Shown here: positions 43,451-54,949 of the stretch, piece after piece
Position numbering within the stretch: the stretch's first letter is position 1
Layout: every line of letters begins with the position of its first letter
The notes under the pieces: generated by a model
What the model was told of the DNA's origin: nothing
Database searches by the model: none
Seen by the model: the letters and a program-made list of their open reading frames with translations, nothing else
Program-made: the position numbers and the translations under genes
Assembly: GCA_031761405.1 (NCBI GenBank)
Contig: JASEVX010000035.1
Span: 806,001-870,000, forward strand
Direction: 5' to 3'
From: Serripes groenlandicus
Taxonomy: Eukaryota > Mollusca > Bivalvia > Cardiida > Cardiidae
Length of the DNA: 64,000 nt

Positions 43451-43499
43451 AATTGTTCAACGACACAGGACGCAGAGTGTGAAGACAAGCCGACCCCAG
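43407..43499 (+). CDS. TNFR-like gene A, exon 3 (chimeric stalk exon)
   Basis: 93 nt, residues 192-222, phase 1 in and out; acceptor ttatatttcag, donor g|gtaagt. It encodes DNPDNKLNKTANNND followed by NCSTTQDAECEDKPTP. The first half copies the start of exon 4 (DNTDTTLNKIENTN) and the second half copies the end of exon 2 (NCSTTRDSECKDKPTP). It is a hybrid created at the junction of the 715-bp tandem duplication, and gene B has no counterpart. It adds a short two-cysteine segment to the stalk. Confidence 0.8.
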
Positions 43500-44193
43500 G
43501 TAAGTAAATATCCTGCTGAAACGTTTGTGTACGCTGTGAACAAAGATCAACATGTATTAATGTTCACCCCAATCTCGATTTGCATTGAGGTTGTTTTTCA
43601 CTTTTAAGAATCTTTCAATAGTGTTATCAAAACATGACGTAGTATGTTGTCGACGGGTGTTTAACCGGTTTGTGTATCTAACGGTCAGTACTTAAATCCC
43701 AAACCGTTACACAGACAAGTTCCAAACCCATCGCCTACCTATACCATTACAAAGCACGAACATTTGTAACGGCCATGTTGGTTTGTTTGCTTTAGGTTTT
43801 ACGTCGCTTTAACAGCTAATGTCATATCACGGCGGACAGTTAAGATAATAATGGTTTCCACACCTTATATTTACATCGAGATAAAATATATACATGTATG
43901 GTATGAAACCAATATAACCCGACCTACTTGAACTCAAGAGTTGCATAGACTCTAATTGTTTTGATCCATTGAGCCGACTCTTATGATTCAAGCAAGGGTC
44001 AGATTGTGGCTGCCATTCATATTGAGCGTCCCAAGTCACAGGGGCAGTGTGATGTTGGATATTCCCAAACATGCGTCTTACGTTTTAGATTGAAACAGTG
44101 AAAAGAAAGCTAATACAAAGTGTGAACTTTTATCGTTATCCACCCGTTTGTCAATATCTAGCGGGTCATTTATTATAGTGTGTTATATTTCAG
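43451..44193. repeat. Tandem duplication of about 715 bp, copy 2
   Basis: Repeats copy 1 (aatatcctgctgaaacg, catgacgtagtatgttgtcg, accggtttg, ccatgttggtttg, gtgttatatttcagataaca) with moderate divergence and a longer SINE part (43780-44060, minus). Confidence 0.9.
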
Positions 44194-44344
44194 ATAACAC
44201 GGACACTACACTGAACAAGATAGAAAACACTAATCATGTAATCATAAAAGCAATTGGTTCGTCTATTGGTACCGTACTATTCATTGCCCTCGTCTCCGCC
44301 ATGGCTTTCTTTTGTAAAAAACGACATAAGAATAATAGAAATGC
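44194..44344 (+). CDS. TNFR-like gene A, exon 4 (transmembrane)
   Basis: 151 nt, residues 223-272 plus two bases, phase 1 in and 2 out. Short linker (DNTDTTLNKIENTN), helix at about residues 242-263 (AIGSSIGTVLFIALVSAMAF), then basic KKRHKNNRN as stop-transfer. Donor gc|gtaagt is consensus; unspliced, the frame would stop at once (TAA). Phases equal those of gene B exon 4. Type I single-pass topology. Confidence 0.85.
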
Positions 44345-44389
44345 GTAAGTTGCTTACAGTATGGCTTACTTTACTTTTTTCTACTACAG

Positions 44390-44525
44390 TATACACTCTC
44401 CTAACCCTTTCCCACCTAGGCTTCTGCATCAGACAATCATATTCATTGATTACAATTTCATTACAAGAGGTTATCAACTGTTTTGCCTAGCGGTTTCAAA
44501 GTCATCTGCTGCAAATTTTATTAGT
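44390..44525. repeat. MITE-A, interrupted
   Basis: ctaaccctttcccacctagg start and caaagtcatctgctgcaaat. The copies in the parallel segments (50430-50570, 57670-57820) continue to gtatgtatgctg and gagttaa. Here the sequence switches to unrelated DNA at about 44522. Confidence 0.75.
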
Positions 44526-46275
44526 CGCCGGGCAGAAGCCCGCGACTTCTATTTTTAATAGGTTTTCGGAAATGACATGGGAGGGGGGGATTATTATTAG
44601 AAAGAAACACATTTAGATGTCTTGAACATATTACAATTGTGTTTATTTAAAAACACTAAGTAATGACATATCTAAAATGAAATAAATATTCCGATGTTTT
44701 AGGTATTTTCAGTTTCTTTATTTTGACTCGCATTTATGTTTTTTTGTTTTGTTTACGAAGACAAAAAAGTCCCTATTAGCTAGACTGGTATACTTTATTT
44801 TACACTATATACTACATGTAATCAAAAGGCGATAACTACAAACCTTTACGCCGCACAGTCTAATTTGTTTACATACGCGCACCTGTTTTTTATGTGTAAA
44901 TATCGAGATGAAAATGACGTCGAATATTCTCCTTTTAATGGCAATTTTAACTTACTGAATGTTATTTTCATGTTCTAAGAGATGTCTTGATTTGTGAAGA
45001 AGGCATTTTATAATGTTTATCCATGTATATCTAAAATATGAACTGTTTCTAAGCTAAAACTGTTGATCGCGTGACTCGCGAATACCAACTGCGTAGATCA
45101 ATCTCCTTTGCAGAGAGCCGCTCTTTACACTCACTTGAAAATACTAAATCATAGGTGATTTAAAATGTTTATTTGTTTCGAAACAAATGAAGAAAAGAAC
45201 AAACAAGAACAAACCGAGATAAAACTGGTTTTAATAGAAAAATTACTTTGAACGAACACTCTCTGCCTATAAAGAGAGTTTCAAGAACGACACCTCTGCG
45301 AATAAGAAAGAATCGGGTATTCGTACAAAATTATTTCGTCCTTGACAATTTTAAATGTGTCATTTAATTCCCTAACGGCATATTGTTTCCGATCTGCATA
45401 TATTTATGCATCATTGACACAAGGGCGATCATCATAATATAATTTAAAAACATGAGTAGTTTGTTATTTTCATTATAAAAAAGGAAGGAAAGAATTAAAA
45501 TAAATTAACATGTTGTAGGGCTCAGTTTATGTTCGAAATTAAGTTTAAATTATACAACAATTTCAATGAGATTTAACTGTTTAGTTGATATTATATTTCG
45601 AAGGTGGTCTAATTTATAAATATTGGACTACATTTCAACATGTGTTAAAGTATGATATAATTAGGATGCCAAGCTAATATCATTTTGAGAAAAAGAGAAA
45701 ACTCATGTCTTCAGCGATTTAACCCTTATCTCATTGTTTTAAAAAAGTAGATTGCTGCAAAGGTGTCCACTGTTGACTTTAATAGAGGAAAGGTAAAATG
45801 ACGTGCTATTGCATGCAAATCCTAAATTGTCTGTTTTGTGGTTTTATTGAAAAATAATAAAATTCAAATATTCTGACAAACATCTTGAAAAGTGTATCTG
45901 GAGTTCACAAATCTTATAATTATTCCTTAATGAAAGCACTGTATACATACTAAGACTGATGATTGGCAAGATTACTCATTTCCATTACTGTTTATGATCA
46001 ATAATTAGTTGGTTGTGTGTATGGTCAACCTACTTTGGAATGGAGATTGATCATAAACAATGAAAGGCTTCACTTATCATTCACTTCGTTGACAAAACAA
46101 TGCAAGTTATGATACATTTTCACTTGACCCCACCCCTGATGTTCCAATATGCCCCTCAGTTGATAACTGTTTATTCAACTACTATACTGTTAGTGTTATG
46201 CATAACTGCACTATGGATATCCGGCGACATTGATGCGTTGCATCAACTTTCTCTTGTTTATACTGAAAAGAGAAA
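44525..46275. other. 1.75-kb unclassified insertion in gene A intron
   Basis: Absent from the parallel segments near 50560 and 57820. It begins ttagtcgccgggcagaagcc, with a small hairpin (cgccgggcagaagcccgcga). It is AT-rich; no coding domain, SINE or clear terminal repeat was found. A MITE-A scrap lies near 45720-45770. Whether it is one insertion, several, or ancestral sequence lost from the other copies is unclear. Confidence 0.5.
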
Positions 46276-47560
46276 ATCTGTAGCCTGCTATATATATGTG
46301 TGTTCTAGGATAACCAATCACAGGCTATCTACGACCAGTATCAATGTCATAACAGCCCGGCCGGGTAGCTCAATTGGTAGCGTATCTGACTCGTGATCTG
46401 GAGGTCACGGGTTCGATACCCGGTTGCGGCGACATTCTTTCGGGCGATTTTTCAATTGCCTCTCACCTCTGATCTATGTGAGAAAGTAGTCAGTGGCTTC
46501 GAAAGAATGTTGTGTAAGTATTGGTGTGGGAAAGCCAGGAAAACATGGGTAGGTGCACTGACCGCCGTGATATGACCAAAGCTGTTGAAAGCGGCGTTAA
46601 ACTCCAAACAAACAAACAAACAATGTCATAACACAGGCGTCCGAAAACTTGGAACCCCACCACGAAGAACCGTGTTACTATAAATAGTTTCTCTATATAT
46701 GCTTCATATACTCATAATTATAAGTTATAAACCATATAGAGAGACTATTTGCAGTAACACGGTCTTGCACGGGATTTTTCTTCTTCTGATTTTCTTAAAA
46801 AAAACCTTGGAAGCATGAGGTCATAGATGTTCCCGATCTTATAAACACGACATTGACGCAATATTCGATGTTTACTCTCGTATTTGAATATCTAAAAGCA
46901 CTGATTCTAGTTTATCTTTTCCCTGCTTATACAGTGTCACCTTGTAAATCAACATATAAATACGGCTATCCAATATGGATAGTAACGTGTTATTGTGGGC
47001 AATTGTAGGTTCTGTCGCCCGTGCCTTCGTGAATGTTTTCTGTTCACAAGAGTATTTCTCTTGATTGATGTTATTTCTACTTTTCAACCGCTTTTTCATA
47101 TCCCACGAGGTAAAGAATTGTTTTCTCCTGCATTTATTAAAAAAAAAGTTTAAAGTCTATATTGTCGGATCATATGTAGTATAGGATACGATACTTTTCA
47201 TTGTGGGTAAATTTTTTAATATAAGATTCACTCATTTATTACTCGGTTTAATTCCGGAATCCTCGCAAGGAGTCTTCTCACAATGTGAATATTAGTGGGT
47301 GGGGTCAAACACATTTGAGATTTTCTGCGTTTTCACGTAGGAGAAATTTTTACGGATTATTTGTCATGTTCTCATTGTAGATCTTTGTTTGATTTCATGT
47401 TTAGTTTATTTATTTATTTTTATTATATTTTCTTGATTCATAAGTGCTTCTACAAAACCCGGCGAAAACGAGCCTCTGAAGGCAACATCTGATACTGTTA
47501 CCTCCTCGCCTTCTGGTACTTATAGATACCAGACTGAAGAACATAAATTAACAATAGGTG
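46276..47560. repeat. Triplicated intron segment, copy A
   Basis: gtagcctgctatatatatgt, cgaccagtatcaatgtcat, (SINE), acaggcgtccgaaaacttgg, accatatagagagactattt, aacacgacattgacgcaata, ctatccaatatggatagtaa. Copies B (50570-51800) and C (57825-58225) follow the same order. C is cut short before gene A exon 5. Confidence 0.85.
46355..46620 (+). mobile_element. Full-length tRNA-headed SINE with target duplication
   Basis: 266 bp. Head gccgggtagctcaattggta (A box) and cacgggttcgatacccggtt (B box); body tttcgggcgatttttcaatt, gtgggaaagccaggaaaaca; tail gccgtgatatgaccaaagct, gaaagcggcgttaaactcca and (caaa)n. It is flanked by the 13-bp direct repeat caatgtcataaca (46342-46354 and 46621-46633). Copy B of the segment has the unoccupied site (aaggtcataacataggcgtc). 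Confidence 0.95.
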
Positions 47561-47561
47561 A

Positions 47562-48150
47562 GTTGGGGCGAAGTCAAGAACAGCAAGGTGGTTTGTTGGT
47601 ACATGTTCCCGCTTTGGCTTTACCCAATGGTGAGCATGTCAACGCAGCAACCAGAAATAAAATCATTTCTGTTGCGTACATAGATCTGTCGACACTGAAA
47701 CACGATTTTGAACATCAAATTAATCATCCCTCAATGCTAACTGTAGACTCACCAGGCAAATTAATTTTGCAGCAAAAAATTAAATCAACAAGTTTAGGTA
47801 TTGAGTCATTTATCTTTCTTTTCACCCAGAAGCAATGCAAGACATTACGAAGTACATATACCTGATACGTAATGCTCAGAGGCGTATTGATAATGAATTA
47901 TGGCTTTTATACATGCAAATGCAAACACCAGTGCAGGTTAATGTTGAGATGTGGTAGATTTATGTCCAAGTGCTATGACTTTAACTTTAAAGGGACATGT
48001 CTGTGTCCAGCGTGTGGCTACCTTTATCAGTGTTTGAGATGTTTTTGGGATCACCCACAAGTATCTTGCACTTTTAATAAGAACAAACAATTTCAAAAGA
48101 CAGTAGCATCAATTAAAAAAAAGGGCCTCTGTTTACCAGGGCCAGGGTAA
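47562..48150 (+). pseudogene. DIRS/Ngaro-like copy 1: gag-like region
   Basis: Two open frames separated by a frameshift/stop around 47870-47960. The first (about 100 codons, LGRSQEQQGGLLVHVPALAL ...) resembles the N-terminal part of such gag proteins. The second has a cysteine/histidine cluster CYDFNFKGTCLCPACGYLYQ then CLRCFWDHPQVSC, a zinc-binding-like motif typical of DIRS-type gag. The zinc part is missing from copy 2. Confidence 0.65.
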
Positions 48151-48970
48151 TTATTCCTTTCATTCGAGACCCATGGGACTTATGTGCCTTTGCTTTTAAC
48201 CTAATTAATAAAGGGGAGCTGGGTGAATTACTGTAGTTTTATCCAAACAGACATGCGGCAGCAAATTTAGAATCTGGTTTTAGTAACGGTGTTCGTCAGG
48301 GCTTTGAAGGCTCATGTCTTGGTTGTCATTGTGAACATTTAAAGTCTGCCAAAGATTATCCAGAAATAATTAAAGAAAAGCTAATTAAAAAAATAAGTGT
48401 AGGTCGTATAATGGGCCTTTTTGAACGTCCTCCAATTCCAAAATTAGAGGTATCTCCAATAGGTATTGCATTAAAGTCTGACGGGAGGTGGCGTTTGATT
48501 ACACACCTTTCATTCCAAGATGGTTCTAGTGTTAATCAAGGCATAGATGATAGTTTGTGCTCTGTAGTATATACCAAATTTGATAAATTTGCAGATTTAA
48601 TCTTTAGTCTTGGATGGAACTTTCTTATGGCTAAAAGAGATACTATGTCAGCGTTTCGTCTGCTACCTATTCATCCAGGAGATTTCCATCTGCTTGGGAT
48701 TTGTTTTGAAAACAAATACTACATATAAAAAGCACTTCCAATGGGTTGTACAATTCCATGTAAGCAATTTTCTTCTTTTCTACGCTGGTTGGTGATTTTC
48801 AGATCAAAGAGAGACACCATGGATCATTACCTCGATGATTTCATTTTTGCTGGTCAAGCCCAATGTCAAGATTGTCAGCCTTTAGTCAAAACATCCCAAA
48901 GCTCTTGCTCAGACTAAGGGATGCCTATTGCAACAAATAAATCTGTAGGACCAACAACAAAGATGTTGTT
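48130..48970 (+). pseudogene. DIRS/Ngaro-like copy 1: reverse transcriptase
   Basis: Blocks in order: RIMGLFERPPIPKLEVSPIG, KSDGRWRLITHLSFQDGSSV, AFRLLPIHPGDFHLLGICFE, then, after a stop (tactacatataaaaag), PMGCTI and the catalytic DHYLDDFIFAG. The last four match the DIRS-type reverse-transcriptase core. Stops near 48230, 48726 and 48916 make it inactive. Encoding the domains in one direction with a downstream tyrosine recombinase is the DIRS-order arrangement. Confidence 0.85.
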
Positions 48971-49189
48971 TTTTTTATCTTGAAATAGATTCTGCAAATA
49001 TGACACTGAAAATAACCGAGCCTAAAATTGGGCAATTGCTCAACATTCTCCTGGGGGTTGGTTAACAGATAGAGTATTTCTGGGAAAGAGTAAGAATTAT
49101 TGGTAGGAATGCTAAAATAATTGGTAGAGCAATCCGTAGTAGTCGAGCATCTTTACGTCGCTTCTATCATTTACTTATGACTGTCAACA

Positions 49190-49630
49190 AATCTTTTACA
49201 AGGTGGGAGTTTCGGCTTTCCTTAGAGAAGACTTACAGATGTGGCTTGCATTCCTGGTCAATCATGATGGTGTATCTCATATACCTGAAAAACCTTTGCT
49301 AGTCAATAAGACTCTCTTTCTCTTTACAGATAGTTCAGGGTCTCACACACTCGGATGTGGATGTTTATTTACTAATAACTGGTCATATTTCAGTGGGCAG
49401 TTAGTGCTATTTTAAAAGATATGTCAGTTCTTGAGATAATACCCGTTTTACTTGCAGTAATGCTTTGGGGCGATGCAAAAGATTTTTTTTTGCATCTAGA
49501 TAATCAGGGGTTGGTTCCAGTTATAAATAAGCAGACAACAAGGTCCAAAAGATTAATGACGGTTCTCAGAGAATTTATTTTATTATGTATGAAGAAAAGT
49601 ATAATCTTTAAGGCTACATATATTTAAACT
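49190..49630 (+). pseudogene. DIRS/Ngaro-like copy 1: RNase H
   Basis: LFLFTDSSGSHTLGCGC and, in a shifted frame, SVLEIIPVLLAVMLWGDAKD and HLDNQGLVPVINKQTTRSKR. TDSSGS, E and DNQ are the RNase H acidic positions. Broken by a stop near 49414. Confidence 0.8.
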
Positions 49631-49839
49631 AAGCTAAATACAATTGCTGATTCTATTTCACGGACACTGGTCCAGATTCCGGCAGCTAGCTCCAAATGCC
49701 ACTCAAGCCCCTTAACCAGTACCGGAGCGATTCCGGTCAGTAGTATCCTGTCTGAAGCTAACAGACTAATAGACGAGTCTGTTTCAGTCAACACCCGACT
49801 GGCATAGAATACGGGATTATTCAAATTTGAAATATTTCG

Positions 49840-50215
49840 TTTCAGTTATGGTTTTGAGCCAGTATGGCCCCCTTCTATTCAAGACATTATGAACTTTATA
49901 GATTTGTTTTGTCATTGGAGAAGCTTGCAGTTAAAAAAGCACAGTTATATGTTGCAACTATTAGTTATAAATGAGTGTATATTTGAGCAGTTCCAGACTC
50001 AACAAACTAATTTCTGGTTAAGAAATGTGTTGAAGGCTTTAAAAGACGCCGTAAAGGGTTGACAGATTCCCGTCTGCCTATTTCACATGAGTTACTAATA
50101 CAAGTTATTGAAAAGATTCCAGCTGTTTGTCACAATATATATGAAGCGAAATGATTTCGGGCAGCATACACTTTAGCCTTTTATGCATTTCTACAGGTTG
50201 GGTAGCTCACTTTCA
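49840..50215 (+). pseudogene. DIRS/Ngaro-like copy 1: truncated tyrosine recombinase
   Basis: Contains the N-terminal recombinase sequence found at 53840-54200 (tgttgaaggctttaaaagac, gcgaaatgatttcgggcagc, ctttagccttttatgcattt) and stops at gggcgtactctagaat. There it jumps to intron-type sequence that in copy 2 appears only after 57500. About 3.3 kb, including the catalytic part and hydrolase, is missing. Confidence 0.8.
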
Positions 50216-50365
50216 CAAATGGGCGTACTCTAGAATAATAATAATAACAAAGTAATGGGCAAAATATTAACAAAATAATAATAAAATAAATATAAAAGTA
50301 AAGTTATATATTTATGTTGAAGGAACAGACCCTATTGGATGTGACGCCACCACAAAAGGAATACT

Positions 50366-51800
50366 TGAGTAAGTTTCTTTCAGTATGCTTTCTTTACTTG
50401 TTGTTCTCTACTACAGTGTACACTCGCTTAGCCATCTCCGACTTACATACGCATTTTGACGCTTTATATTCATTGATTACACTTGCATTACAAGAGATTT
50501 GCAACTTTTTTGCCTAGCGGTCTCAGAGTCGTCTTCTGCAGATTGTATGTATGCTGAGGAGAGTTAATTCGTAGCGTGTTATATATATATCTGTACTCTA
50601 TGAAAACCAATCACAGGTTATTTACGACCAGTACCAAGGTCATAACATAGGCGTCCGACAATTTGAAAATAAAACCACACAGACCCATGTTACTATAAGT
50701 AGGTTCTCTATATGCTTCATATACTCTTATAAATTATAGTTTATGAACCATATAGAGAGACTATTGGTAGTAACACGGTCTTGCGTAGGATTTTCTTTTC
50801 TTCAAATATTTTCAAATAAAAACTCGGAAGCATGAGGCTATAAATGTTTCCTAATATTATAAACACGACATTGACGCAATATTAGATGTTTACTCTCGTA
50901 TTTGAATATCTAAAATCACTGATTCTAGTTTACCTTTTCCCTGCTAATACAGTGTCACCTTGTAATTCAACATTTAAATCGTACGGCTATCCAATATGGA
51001 TAGTAACGTGTTATTGTGGGCAATTGTAGGTTCTGTCGCCCGTGCCTTCGTGAATGTTTTGTGTTCACAAAAGTATTTCTCTTCATTGTTGTTATTTCTA
51101 CACTTCAACCCTTTTTCCTGCAATTTTTGTCAACAAAGTTTGAAATCCAAATTGTCGGATCATATGTAGTATAGGATATAACACTTTTCATTGTGGGTTA
51201 ATGTTTTAATATAAGATTCACTCATTTATTACTCGGTTAAATTTCGGAATCCTCGCAAGGAGTGTTCTCACAATGTGAATATTGGTGGGTGGGGTCAAAC
51301 ACATTTGAGATTTTCTGCGTTTTCACGTAGGAGATTTTTTTTTGACGGATTATTTGTCATGTTCTCATTGTAGATCTTTGTTTGATTTCATGTTTAGTTT
51401 ATTTATTTATTTTTATTATATTTTCTTGATTCATAAGTGCTTCTACAAAATCCGGCGAAAACGAGCCTCTGAACACGAAAACTGATGCTGATACTCGGTT
51501 AAATTCCGGAATCCTCGCAAGGAGTCTTATTACAATGTGAATATTGGTGGGTGGGGTCAAACACATTTGAGATTTTCTGCGTTTTCACGTAGGAGAATTT
51601 TTTGACGGATTATTTGTCATGTTCTCATTGTAGATATTTGTTTGATTTCATGTTTAGTTTATTTATTTATTTTTTATTATATTTCTTGATTTATAAGTGC
51701 TTCTACAAAATCCGGCGAAAACGAGCCTCTGAACACGAAAACTGATGGTACTGATAGATACCAGGGAGAAAAGGTTGATAGAGTAACCCAGACTGAAGAC
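50366..51800. repeat. Triplicated intron segment, copy B
   Basis: Starts ttgagtaagtttctttcagt, the counterpart of the exon 4 donor region (gcgtaagttgcttacagtat) but without exon 4 coding sequence. MITE-A lies at 50430-50570. It holds the empty site for the SINE of copy A. It ends in the leader of DIRS-like copy 2. Confidence 0.85.
51230..51745. repeat. 265-bp tandem duplication in the leader of DIRS-like copy 2
   Basis: tcctcgcaaggagtgttctc, ggtggggtcaaacacatttg, gacggattatttgtcatgtt, aagtgcttctacaaaatccg, ggcgaaaacgagcctctgaa appear twice in succession; copy 1 has them once (47245-47500). Confidence 0.85.
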
Positions 51801-52130
51801 CATACATTAACACTAGGTGATTTTGGGCGAAGTCAAGAACAGCAAGGTAATTTGTTGGTACATTTTCCCGCTTTGGCTTTACCCAATGGTGAGCATGTCA
51901 ACGCAGCAACCAGATTTTTTTTTTAATTTCTGTTGCGTACATTGATCTGTCGACACTGAAACACGATTTTGAACATCAAATTAATCCCTCAATGCTAACT
52001 GTACACTCATCAGGCAAATTAATTTTGCAGCAAAAAATTAAATCAACAAGTTTAAGTATTGAGTAATTTATCTTTCTGCTCACCCAGAAGCAATGCAAGA
52101 CATTATGAAGTCTCTGTTTACCAGGGCCAG
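51800..52130 (+). pseudogene. DIRS/Ngaro-like copy 2: gag-like region with internal deletion
   Basis: Aligns to copy 1 from gaagtcaagaacagcaaggt to caagacattatgaag, then jumps straight to tctctgtttaccagggccag. About 290 bp including the zinc-binding motif is lost. Also carries a T-run (51915) that breaks the frame. Confidence 0.7.
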
Positions 52131-52972
52131 GGTAATTATTCCTTTCATGCCAGACCCATGGGATTTATGGGCCTTTGCTTTTACCCTAATTAATAAAGGG
52201 GAGCTGGGTAAACTACTGTAGTTTTATCCAAACAGACATGCGGCAGCAAATTTAGAATCTGGTTTTAGTAACGGTGTTCGTTGGGGCTTTGAAGGCTCAC
52301 GTCTTGGTTGTCATTGTGAACATTTAAAGTCTGCCAAAGATTATCCAGAAATAATTAAAGAAAAGCTAATAAAAGAAATAAGTGTAGATCGTATAATGGG
52401 CCTTTTTGAACGTCCTCCAATTCAAAAATTAGAGGTATCTCCAATAGGTATTGTACCAAAGTCTGACGGGAAGTTGCGTTTGATAACACACCTTTCATTC
52501 CAAGATGGTTCTAGTGTTAATCAAGGCAGAGATGATAGTTTGTGCTCTGTAGGATATACCAAATTTTATAAATTTGCAGATTTAATCTTTAGTCTTGGCA
52601 GGAACTCTCTAATGGCTAAAAGAGATATTAAGTCAGCGTTTCGTCTGCTACCTATTCATACAGGAGATTTCCATCTGCTTGGGATTTGTTTTGAAATCAT
52701 ATACTACATAGAAAAAGCACTTCCAATGGGTTGTACAATTTCATGTAAGCAATTTTCTTCTTTTCTACGCTGGTTGGTGATTTTCAGATCAAAGAGAGAC
52801 ACCATGGATCATTACCTCAATGATTTCATTTTTGCTGGTGAAGCCCAATGTCAAGATTATCAGCCTTTAGTCAAAACATCCCAAAGCTCTTGCTCAGACT
52901 TAGGGGTGCATATTGCAACAAATAAATCTGTAGGACCAACAACAAAGATGTGTTTTTTTATCTTGAAATAGA
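52130..52972 (+). pseudogene. DIRS/Ngaro-like copy 2: reverse transcriptase, catalytic motif altered
   Basis: The longest open frame of the element, 191 codons from 52396: MGLFERPPIQKLEVSPIG, KSDGKLRLITHLSFQDGSSV, AKRDIKSAFRLLPIHTGDFH, ALPMGCTISCKQFSSFLRWL. The motif that is YLDD in copy 1 reads YLND here (DHYLNDFIFAG), so one of the two adjacent catalytic aspartates is lost. Upstream, a stop at about 52220 is shared with copy 1, so the parent was already damaged before the segment duplicated, or that position is read differently. Confidence 0.85.
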
Positions 52973-53179
52973 TTCTGCTAATATGACACTGAAAATAACC
53001 GAGCCTAAAATTGGGCAATTGCTCAACATTCTCCTGGGGGTTGGTTAACAGATAGAGTATTTCTGGAAAAGAGTAAGAATTATTGGTAGGAATGCTAAAA
53101 TAATTGGTAGAGCAATCCGTAGTAGTAGAGCATCTTTACGTCGCTTCTATGATTTACTTATGACTGTCAAAATCCTTTT

Positions 53180-53630
53180 ACAAGGTGAGAGTTTCGGCTT
53201 CCCTTAGACAAGACTTACAGATGTGGCTTGAATTCCTGGTCAATCATGATGGTATATCTCATATACCGGAAACAACTTTGCTAGTCAATAAGACACTCTT
53301 TCTCTTCACAGATAGTTCAGGGTCTCGCATACTCGGAAGTGGATGTTTATTTGCTAATAACTGGTCATATTTCAGTGGCCATCTGAGTGGGCAGTTAGTG
53401 CTATTTTAAAAGATATGTCAGTTCTTGAGATAATACCCGTTTTACCCTGCAGTAGTGCTTTGGAGCGATGCAAAAGAATTGTTTTGCATCTAGATAATCA
53501 GGGGTTGGTTCCAGTTATAAATAAGCAGACAACAAGGTCCAAAAAATTAATGACGGTTTTCAGAGAATTTATTTTATTATGTATGAAGAAAAGTATAATC
53601 TTTAAGGCTACATATATTTAAACTAAACTA
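53180..53630 (+). pseudogene. DIRS/Ngaro-like copy 2: RNase H
   Basis: LFLFTDSSGSRILGSGC then, after a stop, SVLEIIPVLPCSSALE and HLDNQGLVPVINKQTTRSKK. Same break as copy 1, plus a small frameshift around 53450. Confidence 0.8.
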
Positions 53631-53839
53631 AATACAATTGCTGATTCTAGTTCACGGAAACAGTGGTCCAGATTCCGGCAGCTAGCTCCAAATGCCACTC
53701 AAGCCCCTTAACCAGTACCGGAGCGATTCCGGTCAGTAGTATCCTGTCTGAAGCTAACAGACTAATAGACGAGTCTGTTTCAGTCAACACCCGACTGGCA
53801 TAGAATACGGGATTATTCAAAATTTGAAATATTTCGTTT

Positions 53840-54750
53840 CAGTTATGGTTTTGAGCCAGTATGGCCCCCTTCTATTCAAGACATTATGAAATTTATAGCC
53901 TTTTTGTCATTGGAAAACTTGCAGTTAAAACAGCACAGTTATATGTTGCAACTATTAGTTATAAATGACTGTAAAATTTGAGCAGTTCCAGACTCAACTA
54001 ATTTTTGGTTAAGAAATGTGTTGAAAGCTTTAAAAGACGCCGTAAAGGGTTGACATATTCCCGTCTGCCTATTTCACATGAGTTACTAATACAAGTTATT
54101 AAACAGCTAGCTTCCAGCTGTTTGTCACATATATATGAAGCGAAATTATTTCGGGCAGCATATACTTTAGCCTTTTATGCATTTCTACAGGTTGGGTAGC
54201 TCACTTTCACAAATGGGCGTACTAGAATATGTTTTTAGCCTGAATTATATAACTGTCAATGTTCAGGAAAAAGAATTCCCCTTTGGGCGTACTAGAATAT
54301 GTTTTTAGCCTGAATTATATAACTGTCAATGTTCAGGAAAAAGAATTCCCCTTAACATCCGATTTTCTAAAACGGATCAGTATGGAGAAGGCACAACAAG
54401 TAAGATTAAAGGAGGGGGAAAAGGCTTATGTCTCTTTGCAAAGCTCACTGAATATTTACTGGTCAGACCCAAAGGCAGTGGTCCCTTGCTTTTTCACTGG
54501 GATAAAAAGTCATTAACTCGTTACCAATTTAGCGCAGTTTTGTGTAAAGCCATTAGATTAAATGGTCTTGACAATAGCAGATTTAAGACACATTCATTTA
54601 GGATAGGTGCAGCTGCTGTAGCTGCTCAACTCGGCTATAGTGATACTTAGATACAAAGTGCGGGTCGTTGGAGAACCTCAGCTTTTAAGTATTACATTAG
54701 GAATAATATAATGGAAGTTCCTCAGTTGAGTATGATTACTCATTGAAAAT
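53840..54750 (+). pseudogene. DIRS/Ngaro-like copy 2: tyrosine recombinase
   Basis: N-terminal block (SRLPISHELLIQVIKQLASS, EAKLFRAAYTLAFYAFLQVG) and C-terminal block (LTRYQFSAVLCKAIRLNG, THSFRIGAAAVAAQLGYSDT, GRWRTSAFKYYIRNN). The second block shows the HxxR box (here HSFR) and a terminal tyrosine of the tyrosine-recombinase fold. A stop follows GYSDT, and a 70-bp tandem duplication (about 54216-54353) interrupts the middle. The element class integrates through this enzyme, not a DDE integrase. Confidence 0.85.
54214..54355 (+). repeat. 70-bp exact tandem duplication in the recombinase
   Basis: gggcgtactagaatatgttt ... ggaaaaagaattcccctt occurs twice back to back. Confidence 0.9.
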
Positions 54751-54949
54751 ATAATAATTATAATAATAATTTTCTCTTTGACATTGGTTCGAACATTTTG
54801 AAAGTCAAAAGGCACCAATCAGATAGCCTTCTTTAAAGGTCTTCTAAGTTTGATAATTTCAAAGTTACGATTTAAAGTTGATTTATGTCTGTATTTCTGC
54901 TCATGAATTAGTGCCCTGGGACTAACAATAACTTAGTAAATTGTAGATA

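Noticed and set aside
46355..46432. Possible functional tRNA gene
   Set aside because: A and B boxes are good but the acceptor ends do not pair properly, and the unit continues into a SINE body, tail and target duplication. The other tRNA-like heads were rejected for the same reason.
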